A stretch of 32,158 bases of DNA from Candidatus Methylumidiphilus alinenensis (GTDB taxonomy: Bacteria; Pseudomonadota; Gammaproteobacteria; Methylococcales; Methylococcaceae). The number at the start of each line of letters is the position of its first letter. Positions within the stretch are counted from its first letter, which is position 1. The stretch is from NCBI GenBank assembly GCA_003242955.1, contig QJPH01000279.1, positions 1 through 32,158 of the forward strand. The letters run 5' to 3'. The notes under the pieces are model-generated. The model saw only the letters and a list, made by a program, of their open reading frames with translations. It did not search any database and had not been told where the DNA came from. Shown piece by piece: positions 1-6,713 of this stretch. The position numbers and the translations under genes were made by a program.

Positions 1-76
1 CATGTTCTGGCATTTTGAACGCTAGAATCGAATTTTTGGTTTTCACACAACGACACATAGGCACAAAACCTTGGCA

Positions 77-433
77 ATGCAAAGTAAACAGTTACTCACC
101 CTCGTATTGGCCGCGCTGGACGACGGCAAGGGCAACGACATCAAGGTCATTGATGTCAGGGATAAAACCAATATCACCGATTACATGGTAATCGCTAGCG
201 GCACGTCTGATCGGCATGTGGTGTCTCTTGCCGACCGCGTGGTGGAAAGATTGAAGGATAACCATCTGAAGCCCTTGGGTGTGGAAGGTGAAAACACCGG
301 TGAATGGGTGTTGGTCGATTTTGGCGATGCCATCGTCCATGTCATGAAACCACAAACCCGTGAATTTTATCAACTGGAAAAGCTTTGGCAGGGGGATTTT
401 CCCACGTCTGCCTCAGCCATGGCAAACCACTAA
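77..433 (+). CDS. rsfS: Ribosome silencing factor RsfS
   Basis: RsfS/Iojap-family protein of 118 residues, which binds ribosomal protein uL14 on the 50S subunit and blocks subunit joining when nutrients are short. The family core is visible: a start-proximal helix, then I-x-V-I-D-V-R (about residues 22-30), ITDYMVIASGTSDRHV and EGENTGEWVLVDFGDAIVHVM near the middle, and a C-terminal YQLEKLWQ. Length is normal for the family. An in-frame TTG lies 6 bases upstream, but ATG at 77 gives the usual N-terminus (MQSKQLLTLV). In many Gammaproteobacteria this gene follows nadD; the 76 upstream bases are too short to test that. The next gene starts 33 bp downstream on the same strand and could be co-transcribed. 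Confidence 0.93.
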   Translation: MQSKQLLTLVLAALDDGKGNDIKVIDVRDKTNITDYMVIASGTSDRHVVSLADRVVERLKDNHLKPLGVEGENTGEWVLVDFGDAIVHVMKPQTREFYQLEKLWQGDFPTSASAMANH

Positions 434-466
434 GGCCACACTTTAACTCATAAAGGTAGACCCAAC

Positions 467-1483
467 ATGAGCACGACGACCAAACTGCGCTGGGGCATAC
501 TCGGCGCGGCCCGCATCAACGAACGCTTGATGCCCGCCATTGTGCAGGCATCCAACTCCGAACTAGTCGCCATTGCCAGCCGCAGGCCCGGTGCAGCCAC
601 TGAAACACTGGCGAAATATGCGCCTGATCAAACCCATGTTCGAGCTTATGACGACCTGAACGCCCTACTAAACGATGATGATGTCCAGGCGGTCTACCTG
701 CCCATGGCCAATCATGAACACGGTGAATGGGCGTTGCGGGCCATTCAACACGGCAAACATGTGCTGGTTGAAAAGCCGATGGCGTTGACGGTGACGGATA
801 TCGAAGCCATTGAAGCCGCCGCACAGGAACATCATGTCACCGTCATGGAAGGTTTCATGTACCGCTTCCACCCGCAACATGGTCGGGTGCAGGAACTGAT
901 CCGCTCCGGCATTATCGGCGAAGTCCGTTCGGTGCGATCCAGTTTCTCGTTCATCATGCGCCCTGCCCGGTTGTACCGGCTGGCCGAAGACGTATCGCGG
1001 GGCGGCGGGGCGATGTGGGACATCGGTCCCTACGCCATTCATTCCGCCCGCTGGTGTTTTGACACACAACCTGTCGCTGTGACAGCCATCGCCAAATACG
1101 TCGCCAGCGGCGCGGACATCACCACTAGCGGCGTGATTGATTTCGGTGACGGCAAACACGCGCATTTCGATGTCAGCTTTGAATGGGCCAGGCAATCTCT
1201 TTACGAAGTGACCGGCACTCAAGGCGGCATCAAATGCCATGCGGCTTGGCGCTTGCCCGAGGATGTGCCGGTGATTTCCTGGTGGACCGAAGACGGCAAG
1301 GGGGCTGAGGAAAAGCTGCCCCTAGCCGATCATTTCGTGCTGGAAGTCGAGCATTTCAGCGATTGTGTGCTGAATGGCAAAACCCCCCTATTAAGCTTAG
1401 ACGATGCCAAAGCCAATTGCCGGACGATAGAGGCCGTATTGCAATCGGCGGCTAGCGGGCAAACGGTGAAACTAACGGGGTAA
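467..1483 (+). CDS. Gfo/Idh/MocA family oxidoreductase
   Basis: NAD(P)-dependent oxidoreductase of the glucose-fructose oxidoreductase/inositol dehydrogenase/MocA family, 338 residues, presumably cytosolic. The N-terminal Rossmann fold is marked by WGILGAARI (about residues 9-17), and the family motif EKP with its catalytic-site lysine is at residues 102-104 (VLVEKPMALT). The C-terminal alpha/beta domain contains the G-G-G-A-M-W-D-I-G-Y-type loop seen in trans-1,2-dihydrobenzene diol dehydrogenase-like members. The ATG at 467 follows an AAAGG-like site. The substrate cannot be told from sequence and neighbours give no help; sugar or cyclitol dehydrogenation is the family norm. It lies 33 bp after rsfS. 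Confidence 0.88.
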   Translation: MSTTTKLRWGILGAARINERLMPAIVQASNSELVAIASRRPGAATETLAKYAPDQTHVRAYDDLNALLNDDDVQAVYLPMANHEHGEWALRAIQHGKHVLVEKPMALTVTDIEAIEAAAQEHHVTVMEGFMYRFHPQHGRVQELIRSGIIGEVRSVRSSFSFIMRPARLYRLAEDVSRGGGAMWDIGPYAIHSARWCFDTQPVAVTAIAKYVASGADITTSGVIDFGDGKHAHFDVSFEWARQSLYEVTGTQGGIKCHAAWRLPEDVPVISWWTEDGKGAEEKLPLADHFVLEVEHFSDCVLNGKTPLLSLDDAKANCRTIEAVLQSAASGQTVKLTG

Positions 1484-1509
1484 TTCCGACTTTAGGGCGA
1501 AAGCAATTC

Positions 1510-1538
1510 TTGAAGAATGGCCTATGTTGGTATACGAT
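1510..1538 (+). promoter_or_regulatory. Candidate sigma70 promoter for ccdAB
   Basis: TTGAAG at 1510-1515 and TACGAT at 1533-1538 are separated by 17 bp and lie 33 bp before the ccdA start. The match is by eye, with four or five of six consensus positions in each box. In known ccd systems the CcdA-CcdB complex represses its own promoter, so an operator would be expected here; I see no clear palindrome. Confidence 0.35.
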
Positions 1539-1570
1539 GCGCATAAATAGTCCCCATCAGGAAATCATCC

Positions 1571-1810
1571 ATGCCTCCAATGCTTGCCACCCCCAAGAAA
1601 GCCACCAACATCACCCTTTCTGCCGATGTGCTAAGCGAAGCCAAAGCCCTAGGCATCAACCTATCTCAAGCCTGCGACCAGTTTCTGCGGGAACTGGTGC
1701 GCCGTGAGCGGGAAAAACGCTGGCTGGTGGAAAATGCCGAATTCATCGCCGCATACAACAGCAGCGTGGAAACCGAAGGGCTACCGCTGGACGAATGGCG
1801 GGGCTTTTGA
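1571..1810 (+). CDS. ccdA: Type II antitoxin CcdA
   Basis: Antitoxin of a CcdAB toxin-antitoxin pair, 79 residues. The N-terminal half (ITLSADVLSEAKALGINLSQ) is the ribbon-helix-helix DNA-binding part. The C-terminal half (about residues 45-79, with RREREKRWLVENAEFIAAYN and a final LDEWRGF) is the disordered toxin-binding tail, close to the F-plasmid CcdA pattern ERWKAEN...FADENRDW. The first ATG is at 1571; an in-frame ATG at 1580 is also possible. The toxin gene starts 1 bp after the stop, the usual coupled arrangement. In the known system CcdA neutralises CcdB and the complex represses the operon. Confidence 0.9.
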   Translation: MPPMLATPKKATNITLSADVLSEAKALGINLSQACDQFLRELVRREREKRWLVENAEFIAAYNSSVETEGLPLDEWRGF

Positions 1811-1811
1811 C

Positions 1812-2129
1812 ATGGCACGCTTCGATGTGTACCGCAACAGTGGCGCACACCTAGGCACCGTACCCTACCTGCTTGATGTGCAAAGTGATCTACTGCACGG
1901 CTTGGAAACGCGGGTCGTTGTGCCGCTACGCCGACGGGACCACTTCGCCGCCGAGCGCATACCCGAACGGCTGACTCCCGTATTCGAGATCGAAGGGATT
2001 GTCTGTCTCATGGAAACCCCCAAGCTGGCCGCCATACCCTTGCGTCTATTGAAAAACCCATTGATTTCCCTTGCAGACAACCAGACAGTCATCACCGACG
2101 CGCTGGATTTTCTGTTTCAGGGGTACTGA
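1812..2129 (+). CDS. ccdB: Type II toxin CcdB (gyrase inhibitor family)
   Basis: CcdB-family toxin of 105 residues. It aligns by eye with F-plasmid CcdB along its length: FDVYRN, LLDVQSDLL, VVPLRRRDHF (cf. MVIPLASARL), LTPVFEIEG, METPKLAAIP (cf. MTTDMASVP) and ITDALDFLF (cf. IKNAINLMF). Known CcdB traps DNA gyrase through its C-terminal W-G-I residues; here the protein ends F-Q-G-Y, so the tryptophan is replaced. Gyrase poisoning may therefore be altered or lost while the fold and CcdA binding remain. ATG at 1812 is 1 bp after the ccdA stop, so translation is probably coupled. Confidence 0.88.
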   Translation: MARFDVYRNSGAHLGTVPYLLDVQSDLLHGLETRVVVPLRRRDHFAAERIPERLTPVFEIEGIVCLMETPKLAAIPLRLLKNPLISLADNQTVITDALDFLFQGY

Positions 2130-2141
2130 CGTGGAAACGAT

Positions 2142-2310
2142 GGCTATCAGCTTAAGGCGGGACAGGCGCAAAGCTTAACCGTTCGCCCTGAGCTGCGAGC
2201 CTGTCGAGCAGTCGAAGGGTGGACGGTTGAGACGTTCATGGTTCGACCCTTCGACAAGCTCAGGACTCACCACGAACGCCCTTGAACTGTCCCGCCTTAA
2301 GTTTGTAGCC
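2142..2310. repeat. MITE-like element with 24-bp terminal inverted repeats
   Basis: Ends at 2142-2165 and 2287-2310 are inverted copies matching at about 21 of 24 positions; the inner 15 bp (CTTAAGGCGGGACAG) are perfect. The interior carries a second inverted pair built around the CCCTTCGAC/GTCGAAGGG motif common in proteobacterial intergenic repeats. There is no coding capacity. It separates the convergent ccdB and small secreted-peptide genes and could act as a bidirectional terminator. Confidence 0.7.
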
Positions 2311-2318
2311 TGTTACGT

Positions 2319-2573
2319 TTATCGACACACCCGCACACCATTCACCCAATAGCACCTTGATCTACCGCGACGATGGTGGCGGTGAGGCGAGCCGCACACC
2401 CAGCGACCATTTATCCACGCACAATTATTACGATGGTGGCTGCGGTGGTGCGTTGAGCCGCACACATAACGGCCATTGATCCAAGCACAATTGGATCTGC
2501 GTGAGTGGGCATTGGCATCCACAAACACAAGCATCAGTAAAGCAGCTAAAATAACGAGCAGAGGGTTTTTCAT
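2319..2573 (-). CDS. Small secreted Cys/His-rich repeat protein
   Basis: I recognise no named family. The 84-residue product starts with a clear signal peptide (MKNPLLVILAALLMLVFVDANA, hydrophobic core about residues 4-17). The mature part is three tandem copies of a C-x-W-[IV]-N-G-x-x-V-C unit separated by linkers rich in His and Arg. Each unit has two cysteines, giving six in all, which suggests three small disulfide-closed loops after export; the His-rich linkers could bind metal or nucleic acid (inference). ATG at 2573 is preferred over an in-frame TTG at 2585 because it begins directly at the signal peptide and has GAG at a suitable distance upstream. It faces away from the NACHT gene and stands alone. 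Confidence 0.72.
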   Translation of the reverse strand: MKNPLLVILAALLMLVFVDANAHSRRSNCAWINGRYVCGSTHHRSHHRNNCAWINGRWVCGSPHRHHRRGRSRCYWVNGVRVCR

Positions 2574-2728
2574 GATTTTTCTCAAATATGTTTGCTTGAA
2601 ATGAACAATTTAAGGATAGGGTCGAAAATAACTTCCGTGTTGCTCGTACCCAATATCCCGCTTAGTAATGTGGTTTTTGAAGCTCCTGCTTCCCGAAAAA
2701 CAGCCAAGCAGGGACTTGCAATAAAAGG

Positions 2729-3010
2729 GTTCCCAAGCCGGAGATATCATCGTTATACACAAGTCAGGGAAAGCGGGGAAAGCCGTCATTTCGGCAGGGA
2801 TGCCGAAATCCAGGCCATGGACGGTAATCAGCAGGTTGTGCAAGTGCTTGATTCAGGTGACTTGCCTAGCCTTAGTTTACCGTCCGAGGATACAAGGGCA
2901 TCTCTTGTACCCCACAGTTTGCCATCCTTGGACGCTGGATTTCGGCATCCCTGCCGAAATGACGGGCCTCCAACACTTGTGTATAACGATGAGAGTCCGA
3001 GCTTGGGAAC
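2729..3010. repeat. 282-bp MITE with 36-bp terminal inverted repeats
   Basis: The ends 2729-2764 and 2975-3010 are 36-bp inverted copies (about 30/36 identical), starting GTTCCCAAGC and ending ATCGTTATACACAAGT. Inside sits a copy of the GTCATTTCGGCAGGGATGCC palindrome family (2767-2965). The same 36-bp ends occur at 5569 and 6013. The open frame through it is a by-product of the repeat and is not called as a gene. A 15-bp near-perfect direct repeat (AACAATTTAAGGATA at 2604, AACGATTTAAGGATA at 3020) lies outside the ends. Confidence 0.75.
2767..2965 (+). repeat. Palindromic repeat, long form, copy 1
   Basis: A roughly 199-bp palindromic element bounded by GTCATTTCGGCAGGGATGCC and its complement, with a unique spacer containing GGTTGTGCAAGTGCTTGATT. 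A second copy, in inverted orientation and with only scattered differences, lies at 6461-6659 on the other side of the NACHT and DUF3301 genes. Shorter relatives occur at 5816, 23945, 25011 and 30989. Confidence 0.75.
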
Positions 3011-3111
3011 CTGCCAGAGCAACGATTTAAGGATAAGTATAGATTCAGATCGTGGAAAAATCCATTTGAAAACCGTAGTATTGTCGCTGAACGAAGGGCG
3101 GGGTTTCTGAC

Positions 3112-5244
3112 ATGGAGCCATTAACCTTTGTCAACATCCAGTGGGTCAAGCCGCTGCTGCAAAAGCTGAACGATATCCGAGGCCAACGGGCCAAGGACGT
3201 GACGGCCTTGGCCGATGTGTTTGGCGACCCCAGGGTGTTGTTGAATTATTACGTCGTCCCCAACTGCCAACACCACAACCCGGCGGACCACGACGAGGAC
3301 GAACGTTCGCGTTCCTATGTAAAAGCACCGATTGATGCCACCTTGCAAGCGTTTCTCGGCGCGGAGACCTTGCTACGGGACGGGCGCAACCAACTCTTCA
3401 TCCTCGCCGATGCCGGCATGGGCAAGACAACCTTGCTGTTGATGCTAAAAATGTGGCATCTGTTTTCGTTCTGGCCCAAAGGGTACGACTGTTTGTTGCT
3501 AAAACTGGGCGATGATAGCTTGGAACACATCGCCAAACACGAAAACAAGGCCAACACCGTGCTATTGCTGGATGCGCTGGACGAAGACCCGAAGGCGCAT
3601 GGGCGGATTGACGAGCGGTTGAAAGAACTCTTGGAAGCCTCGCGCAATTATCGCCAAGTGTTGATTACCTGCCGGACCCAGTTCTTCCCTGCCATCGGCT
3701 TGGACCCGTTAGGCGATGCTGGCCGTGTGACCTTGGGCGGCAATCGTTGCCCGATGTTGTTTTTGTCCTTGTTCGACAATGACCAAGTGGATGAGTATCT
3801 GCGCAAACGCTTCCCCAACCCTTGGCATGCAAGATTTAGCCACCGTACCGACCCGCGCCGGATTAAAGCGCATGAAATTCTTGGTTCGATGCAATCCTTG
3901 CGTTTCCGGCCCTTGCTATTGGCCCATGTGGACGAATTGCTGAAAGCCAAAGACCGGCTGACCAATGCCTACGAGATTTTCCAAGCCTTGGTGGGGGTTT
4001 GGCTGATACGCGAAATTGGCAAGATGGAACGGCAAAAACTCAACCCCATCCCGACGGCGCAGCAACTTTGGGGTGCTTGCCGCTTGCTGGCGGTGTATCT
4101 GCAAATTCAGGGCAAGCGCGAAATGACCGAGGCGGAAATGGGCGAATTGATGCGGCATCTGCCTGCCGTCGCCCATCTGGAAAAGCTAGATTTCGGGGGA
4201 CGTTCTTTACTGAACCGCAATTCCAAGCGCGAATACCGATTTTCCCATTACAGCATCCAGGAATTCCTCGTCGTCCATGCGCTGAAAGAAGGGGCTTTGC
4301 AGCGCGATCTGGCACACTGCCCTAAAACTGTGCTAGGTGGCAAATTGAAACTGACCGCGCAGATGCTGAGTTTTTTGGTAGCCGGTTCAAGCGTGGCCGT
4401 ACTTGAAAAAAGTTCGGCCTTTTTGGATTGGCAAGATTTGTTCCCAGCCAAACTGTTGAATTGGATGGGCAAAGGGGAATTAAAACCTGATGATTTTTTG
4501 GGTTTGGGATGGCGCAGTGAATTGACAGTGGGCGGCTTAGGCCCGGAGATGGTCATCGTACCCGCCGGAACCTTCTGGATGGGTTCCAAGAAAGGCGAGA
4601 AGGATGCGCGAGAAAACGAAATGCCCCGCCATTCCGTGACAATAGCCAAACCTTTCGCGGTAGGCCGTTATCCGGTGACGTTTGATGAGTATGACCGCTT
4701 TTGCGAGTCCACTGGCAGGAACAAGCCAAATGACCAAGGCTGGGGACGGGAAAATCGCCCGGTGATTAACGTGTTCTGGGAAGATGCCCAGGCGTATTGT
4801 GCTTGGTTGGCTGAACAGACCGGACAGCCTTACCGTTTGCCCACTGAGGCGGAATGGGAATATGCCGCCAGGGCAGGCACGGAAACGGCGTATTGGTGGG
4901 GTGATGACATCGGTGTCAACCGGGCGAATTGTGATGGTTCTGGTAGCCAATGGTCCGGCAAACAAACTTCCCCGGTGGGTTCATTCCCGGCCAATCCGTT
5001 TGGGCTGCATGACACCTCGGGCAATGTTTGGGAATGGGTGCAAGACAATTGGCGCGACACTTATCAAGGTGCACCAAAAGATGGCAGGGCTTGGGAGTCA
5101 GGTGACAGTGATTATCGGGTTTTTCGCGGCGGTTCTTGGTACAATCAGACCGGCCTCGTCCGCTGTGCGTTCCGCGTCAGGTTCCATTCCGACTATCGGA
5201 ACTTTAATTTCGGCTTTCGGTTGGTGTTGGGTTCTCCCTGGTGA
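3112..5244 (+). CDS. NACHT NTPase with C-terminal FGE/C-type-lectin domain
   Basis: A 710-residue STAND-type NTPase, probably a conflict or antiphage sensor (inference). The NACHT domain has a Walker A ADAGMGKTT with Lys105, a Walker B LLLLDALDED around Asp154 and a sensor-like ITCRTQF at about 182-188. A helical region (about 230-460) is followed from residue 480 by an FGE-sulfatase/SUMF1 domain of the C-type lectin fold: MVIVPAGTFWMG, YRLPTEAEWEYAARAG, GNVWEWVQDNW, RVFRGGSWYN. The active-site Cys pair of true formylglycine-generating enzymes is absent, so a ligand-binding role is likelier. Codons 677-699 resemble a diversity-generating retroelement variable region: 19 of 23 end in C or T. 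No reverse transcriptase or template repeat is in the window. The region before the ATG resembles the end of ccdA. Confidence 0.85.
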   Translation: MEPLTFVNIQWVKPLLQKLNDIRGQRAKDVTALADVFGDPRVLLNYYVVPNCQHHNPADHDEDERSRSYVKAPIDATLQAFLGAETLLRDGRNQLFILADAGMGKTTLLLMLKMWHLFSFWPKGYDCLLLKLGDDSLEHIAKHENKANTVLLLDALDEDPKAHGRIDERLKELLEASRNYRQVLITCRTQFFPAIGLDPLGDAGRVTLGGNRCPMLFLSLFDNDQVDEYLRKRFPNPWHARFSHRTDPRRIKAHEILGSMQSLRFRPLLLAHVDELLKAKDRLTNAYEIFQALVGVWLIREIGKMERQKLNPIPTAQQLWGACRLLAVYLQIQGKREMTEAEMGELMRHLPAVAHLEKLDFGGRSLLNRNSKREYRFSHYSIQEFLVVHALKEGALQRDLAHCPKTVLGGKLKLTAQMLSFLVAGSSVAVLEKSSAFLDWQDLFPAKLLNWMGKGELKPDDFLGLGWRSELTVGGLGPEMVIVPAGTFWMGSKKGEKDARENEMPRHSVTIAKPFAVGRYPVTFDEYDRFCESTGRNKPNDQGWGRENRPVINVFWEDAQAYCAWLAEQTGQPYRLPTEAEWEYAARAGTETAYWWGDDIGVNRANCDGSGSQWSGKQTSPVGSFPANPFGLHDTSGNVWEWVQDNWRDTYQGAPKDGRAWESGDSDYRVFRGGSWYNQTGLVRCAFRVRFHSDYRNFNFGFRLVLGSPW
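5137..5220 (+). other. Candidate DGR variable region (VR)
   Basis: The last part of the C-lectin domain runs GGSW, then residues 677-699, then FGFRL, the layout of known DGR target proteins (GGSW ... NNxGFR). The candidate variable codons are TAC, AAT, ACC, GGC, CTC, GTC, TTC, GTC, TTC, TCC, GAC, TAT, AAC, TTT and AAT, as expected if adenines of AAY codons in a template had been mutated. This is inference: no template copy lies in the window. Confidence 0.45.
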
Positions 5245-5299
5245 TTGCTGAATTCTGTCTGCTGATTTCTGATTGCTTTTTTCTGTTTTCTGCTCTTTT

Positions 5300-5395
5300 A
5301 TCGTTCCCACGTTCCTGCGTGGGAATGCAGCCTTTACCGCTCCTGCGGTCCGATTCCGACGCTGGAGGCATTCCCACGCAGAGCGTGGGAACGAT
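5300..5395. repeat. Palindromic repeat (CGTTCCCACG family)
   Basis: Left arm 5300-5328 (ATCGTTCCCACG...CGTGGGAATGC) and right arm 5368-5395 are inverted copies; each arm is itself partly palindromic. It is the first of several repeats filling the 825 bp between the NACHT gene and the DUF3301 gene, where no gene is supported. It may also terminate the NACHT transcript. Confidence 0.65.
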
Positions 5396-5433
5396 CAAAA
5401 ACCGAGTCGGTCTATAGCCTAATCCGTAAGCGA

Positions 5434-5527
5434 TGTAGCCCGGATGGAGCCGCCCACGGCGCAATCCGGGGTTTGCGGCTCGGTTCACCCGGATTCCACC
5501 CGCAAAAGCGGGTTTCATTCGGGCTAC
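5434..5527. repeat. BIME-like repeat (GTAGCCCGGATG family)
   Basis: TAGCCCGGATGGAGCC at the left and an inverted ATTCGGGCTACG at the right bound a palindromic unit. Related units occur within the MITE at 20104-20198 and at 28468-28555. A half copy of the AAGACCGAC palindrome (ACCGAGTCGGTCTATAG, near 5401) lies just before it. Confidence 0.6.
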
Positions 5528-5568
5528 GCTTTGAGCCGCACCCTTTGTCGGGTTTTTATCGTTTTATC

Positions 5569-6013
5569 GTTCCCACGCTCCTGCGCTCGTCGTTATACAC
5601 AAGTCCGCCCGAGTGGAAATATTCCGAGGGATACGGGGTTTACCATCGTTACTGGAAAAAGAAGTTTCACGCAAAGGCGCAAAGAAGAGCGATTTTCTTT
5701 GCGCCTTTGCGTGAAACTTGCTCTTTGGAATTGTCGAACATTCATGTGTTCTAACAGGTATCGCCACACTTGTGTATTAAGGATGAGCGCAGAGCGTCAC
5801 TGCCATTAAGTTAAGCCGTCATACCGGCAGGGATTGCCGGTATCCAGTCCACAGGGATGTGAAACTGTGGGCTGCAAATTACCAAAATCAAACACTTGCT
5901 CTGCAACGAGTTTGCCCTCCATGGCTTCTGGATTCCGGCAATCCCTGCCGGAATGACGGCGTTTTTGGTCCGAAGGGACTTGTGTATAACGGAGAGAGCA
6001 GGAGCTTGGGAAC
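5569..6013. repeat. Nested mosaic element with 36-bp inverted ends
   Basis: The left end 5569-5604 and right end 5978-6013 are 36-bp inverted copies of the same termini found at 2729 and 3010. Inside are a TTTCACGCAAAGGCGCAAAG hairpin (about 5666-5719), a second right-type end truncated at 5768-5797, a CACTGCCATTAAGTTAA terminus (5798-5814) that belongs to the MITE family seen at 9701, and a GTCATACCGGCAGGGATTGCC palindrome (5816-5959). At least three insertion events are needed to explain this order. Confidence 0.65.
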
Positions 6014-6069
6014 CAGCCAGACTTCTTTCGGGAAGTTGTTTTTGACCATAGCCTATCATTACCGCCACC

Positions 6070-6390
6070 ATGGAAATCGCAATTCTTTTTATCATTGGAA
6101 CAGTCGTTTGGTTCTGGTTTGACAGCCTCAAATCCCGCGAGGCCGGCATCCGCGCCGTGCGACACGCCTGTGAGGAAGAGGGTCTGCAATTGCTTGACGA
6201 GACGATTTCTGTCATCCATATGAAACCAGCAAGGAACGAGTATGGACGGCTGGTGTGGTTGCGAGTGTACCAATTTGAATTCAGCGATACGGGTGAAAAC
6301 CGCCGACGGGGCAGTGTGCATCTAAAAGGCCAGCAGGTGGTGATGCTCAATCTGGGGCTGAGGCTGGTTAAAAATGACATGACATTGTAA
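6070..6390 (+). CDS. DUF3301 domain membrane-anchored protein
   Basis: A 106-residue DUF3301 protein of unknown function. It begins with one hydrophobic segment (about residues 3-17, IAILFIIGTVVWFWF) followed by D-S-L-K-S-R-E-A, the family signature of a membrane anchor running into a cytosolic helix. The body has ACEEEGLQLLDETISV and the family-typical YQFEFSDTGENRRRG (about 74-88), then a short beta-rich end. ATG at 6070 opens directly at the membrane segment. The gene is isolated between repeat clusters; a strong hairpin follows it. Membership of the family is clear from the motifs, but nothing in the context suggests a role. Confidence 0.82.
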   Translation: MEIAILFIIGTVVWFWFDSLKSREAGIRAVRHACEEEGLQLLDETISVIHMKPARNEYGRLVWLRVYQFEFSDTGENRRRGSVHLKGQQVVMLNLGLRLVKNDMTL

Positions 6391-6453
6391 ATGATGTTAC
6401 GCATGGAGTGGCAAAGCTCGCTTTGCCTGTCAAGGCGAGCCTTGACACTCCAA
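6391..6453 (+). terminator. Hairpin downstream of the DUF3301 gene
   Basis: TGGAGTGGCAAAGCTCGC near 6404 pairs with GCGAGCCTTGACACTCCA about 14 bases later, giving a long imperfect stem just after the stop codon. No T-run follows, so it could be only a repeat. Preceding GATGTTACGCA (6393-6403) equals the terminus of the MITE at 20104. Confidence 0.4.
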
Positions 6454-6460
6454 ATCAAAT

Positions 6461-6659
6461 CGCCGTTCGGCAGGGATGCCGAAATCCAGCGTCCAAGGAT
6501 GGCAAACTGGGGATCACAGCAGATGCCCTTTTATCCACGGACGATACCCTAAGGCTAGGCAAGCCTCCTGAATCAAGCACTTGCACAACCTACTGATTAC
6601 CGTCCATGGCCTGGATTTCGGCATCCCTGCCGAAATGACGGCTTTTCCGGCTTTCCCTA
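6461..6659 (-). repeat. Palindromic repeat, long form, copy 2 (inverted)
   Basis: Read on the minus strand this copies 2767-2965 almost throughout, including the spacer GGTTGTGCAAGTGCTTGATT and the ends. It lacks the 36-bp termini that surround copy 1. It lies in the 323-bp gap between the convergent DUF3301 and cobS genes; apart from the hairpin before it, I see nothing else there. Confidence 0.72.
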
Positions 6660-6713
6660 CACGGACATCCTAATTTCATGGCAACCCTCCCGATGGGCTA
6701 AGGTGTGCATACG

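Noticed and set aside
668-1240. 190-codon frame antisense to the Gfo/Idh/MocA gene
   Set aside because: Shadow of a well-supported gene on the other strand.
2592-3110. 172-codon open frame ending just before the NACHT gene
   Set aside because: Most of it is the 36-bp-ended MITE and its palindromes read in one frame; only the last eight codons are of interest, as an antitoxin-like remnant.
3112-5244. Formylglycine-generating enzyme activity
   Set aside because: The C-terminal domain has the fold, but the catalytic cysteine pair region reads WYNQTGL, and no sulfatase is nearby.
6408-6596. 62-codon open frame after the DUF3301 gene
   Set aside because: It translates a hairpin and the palindromic repeat; the peptide pattern recurs in every repeat copy.
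2783-6641. CRISPR array from repeated palindromes
   Set aside because: Copies are few, inverted, of different lengths and not separated by regular spacers; no cas genes.
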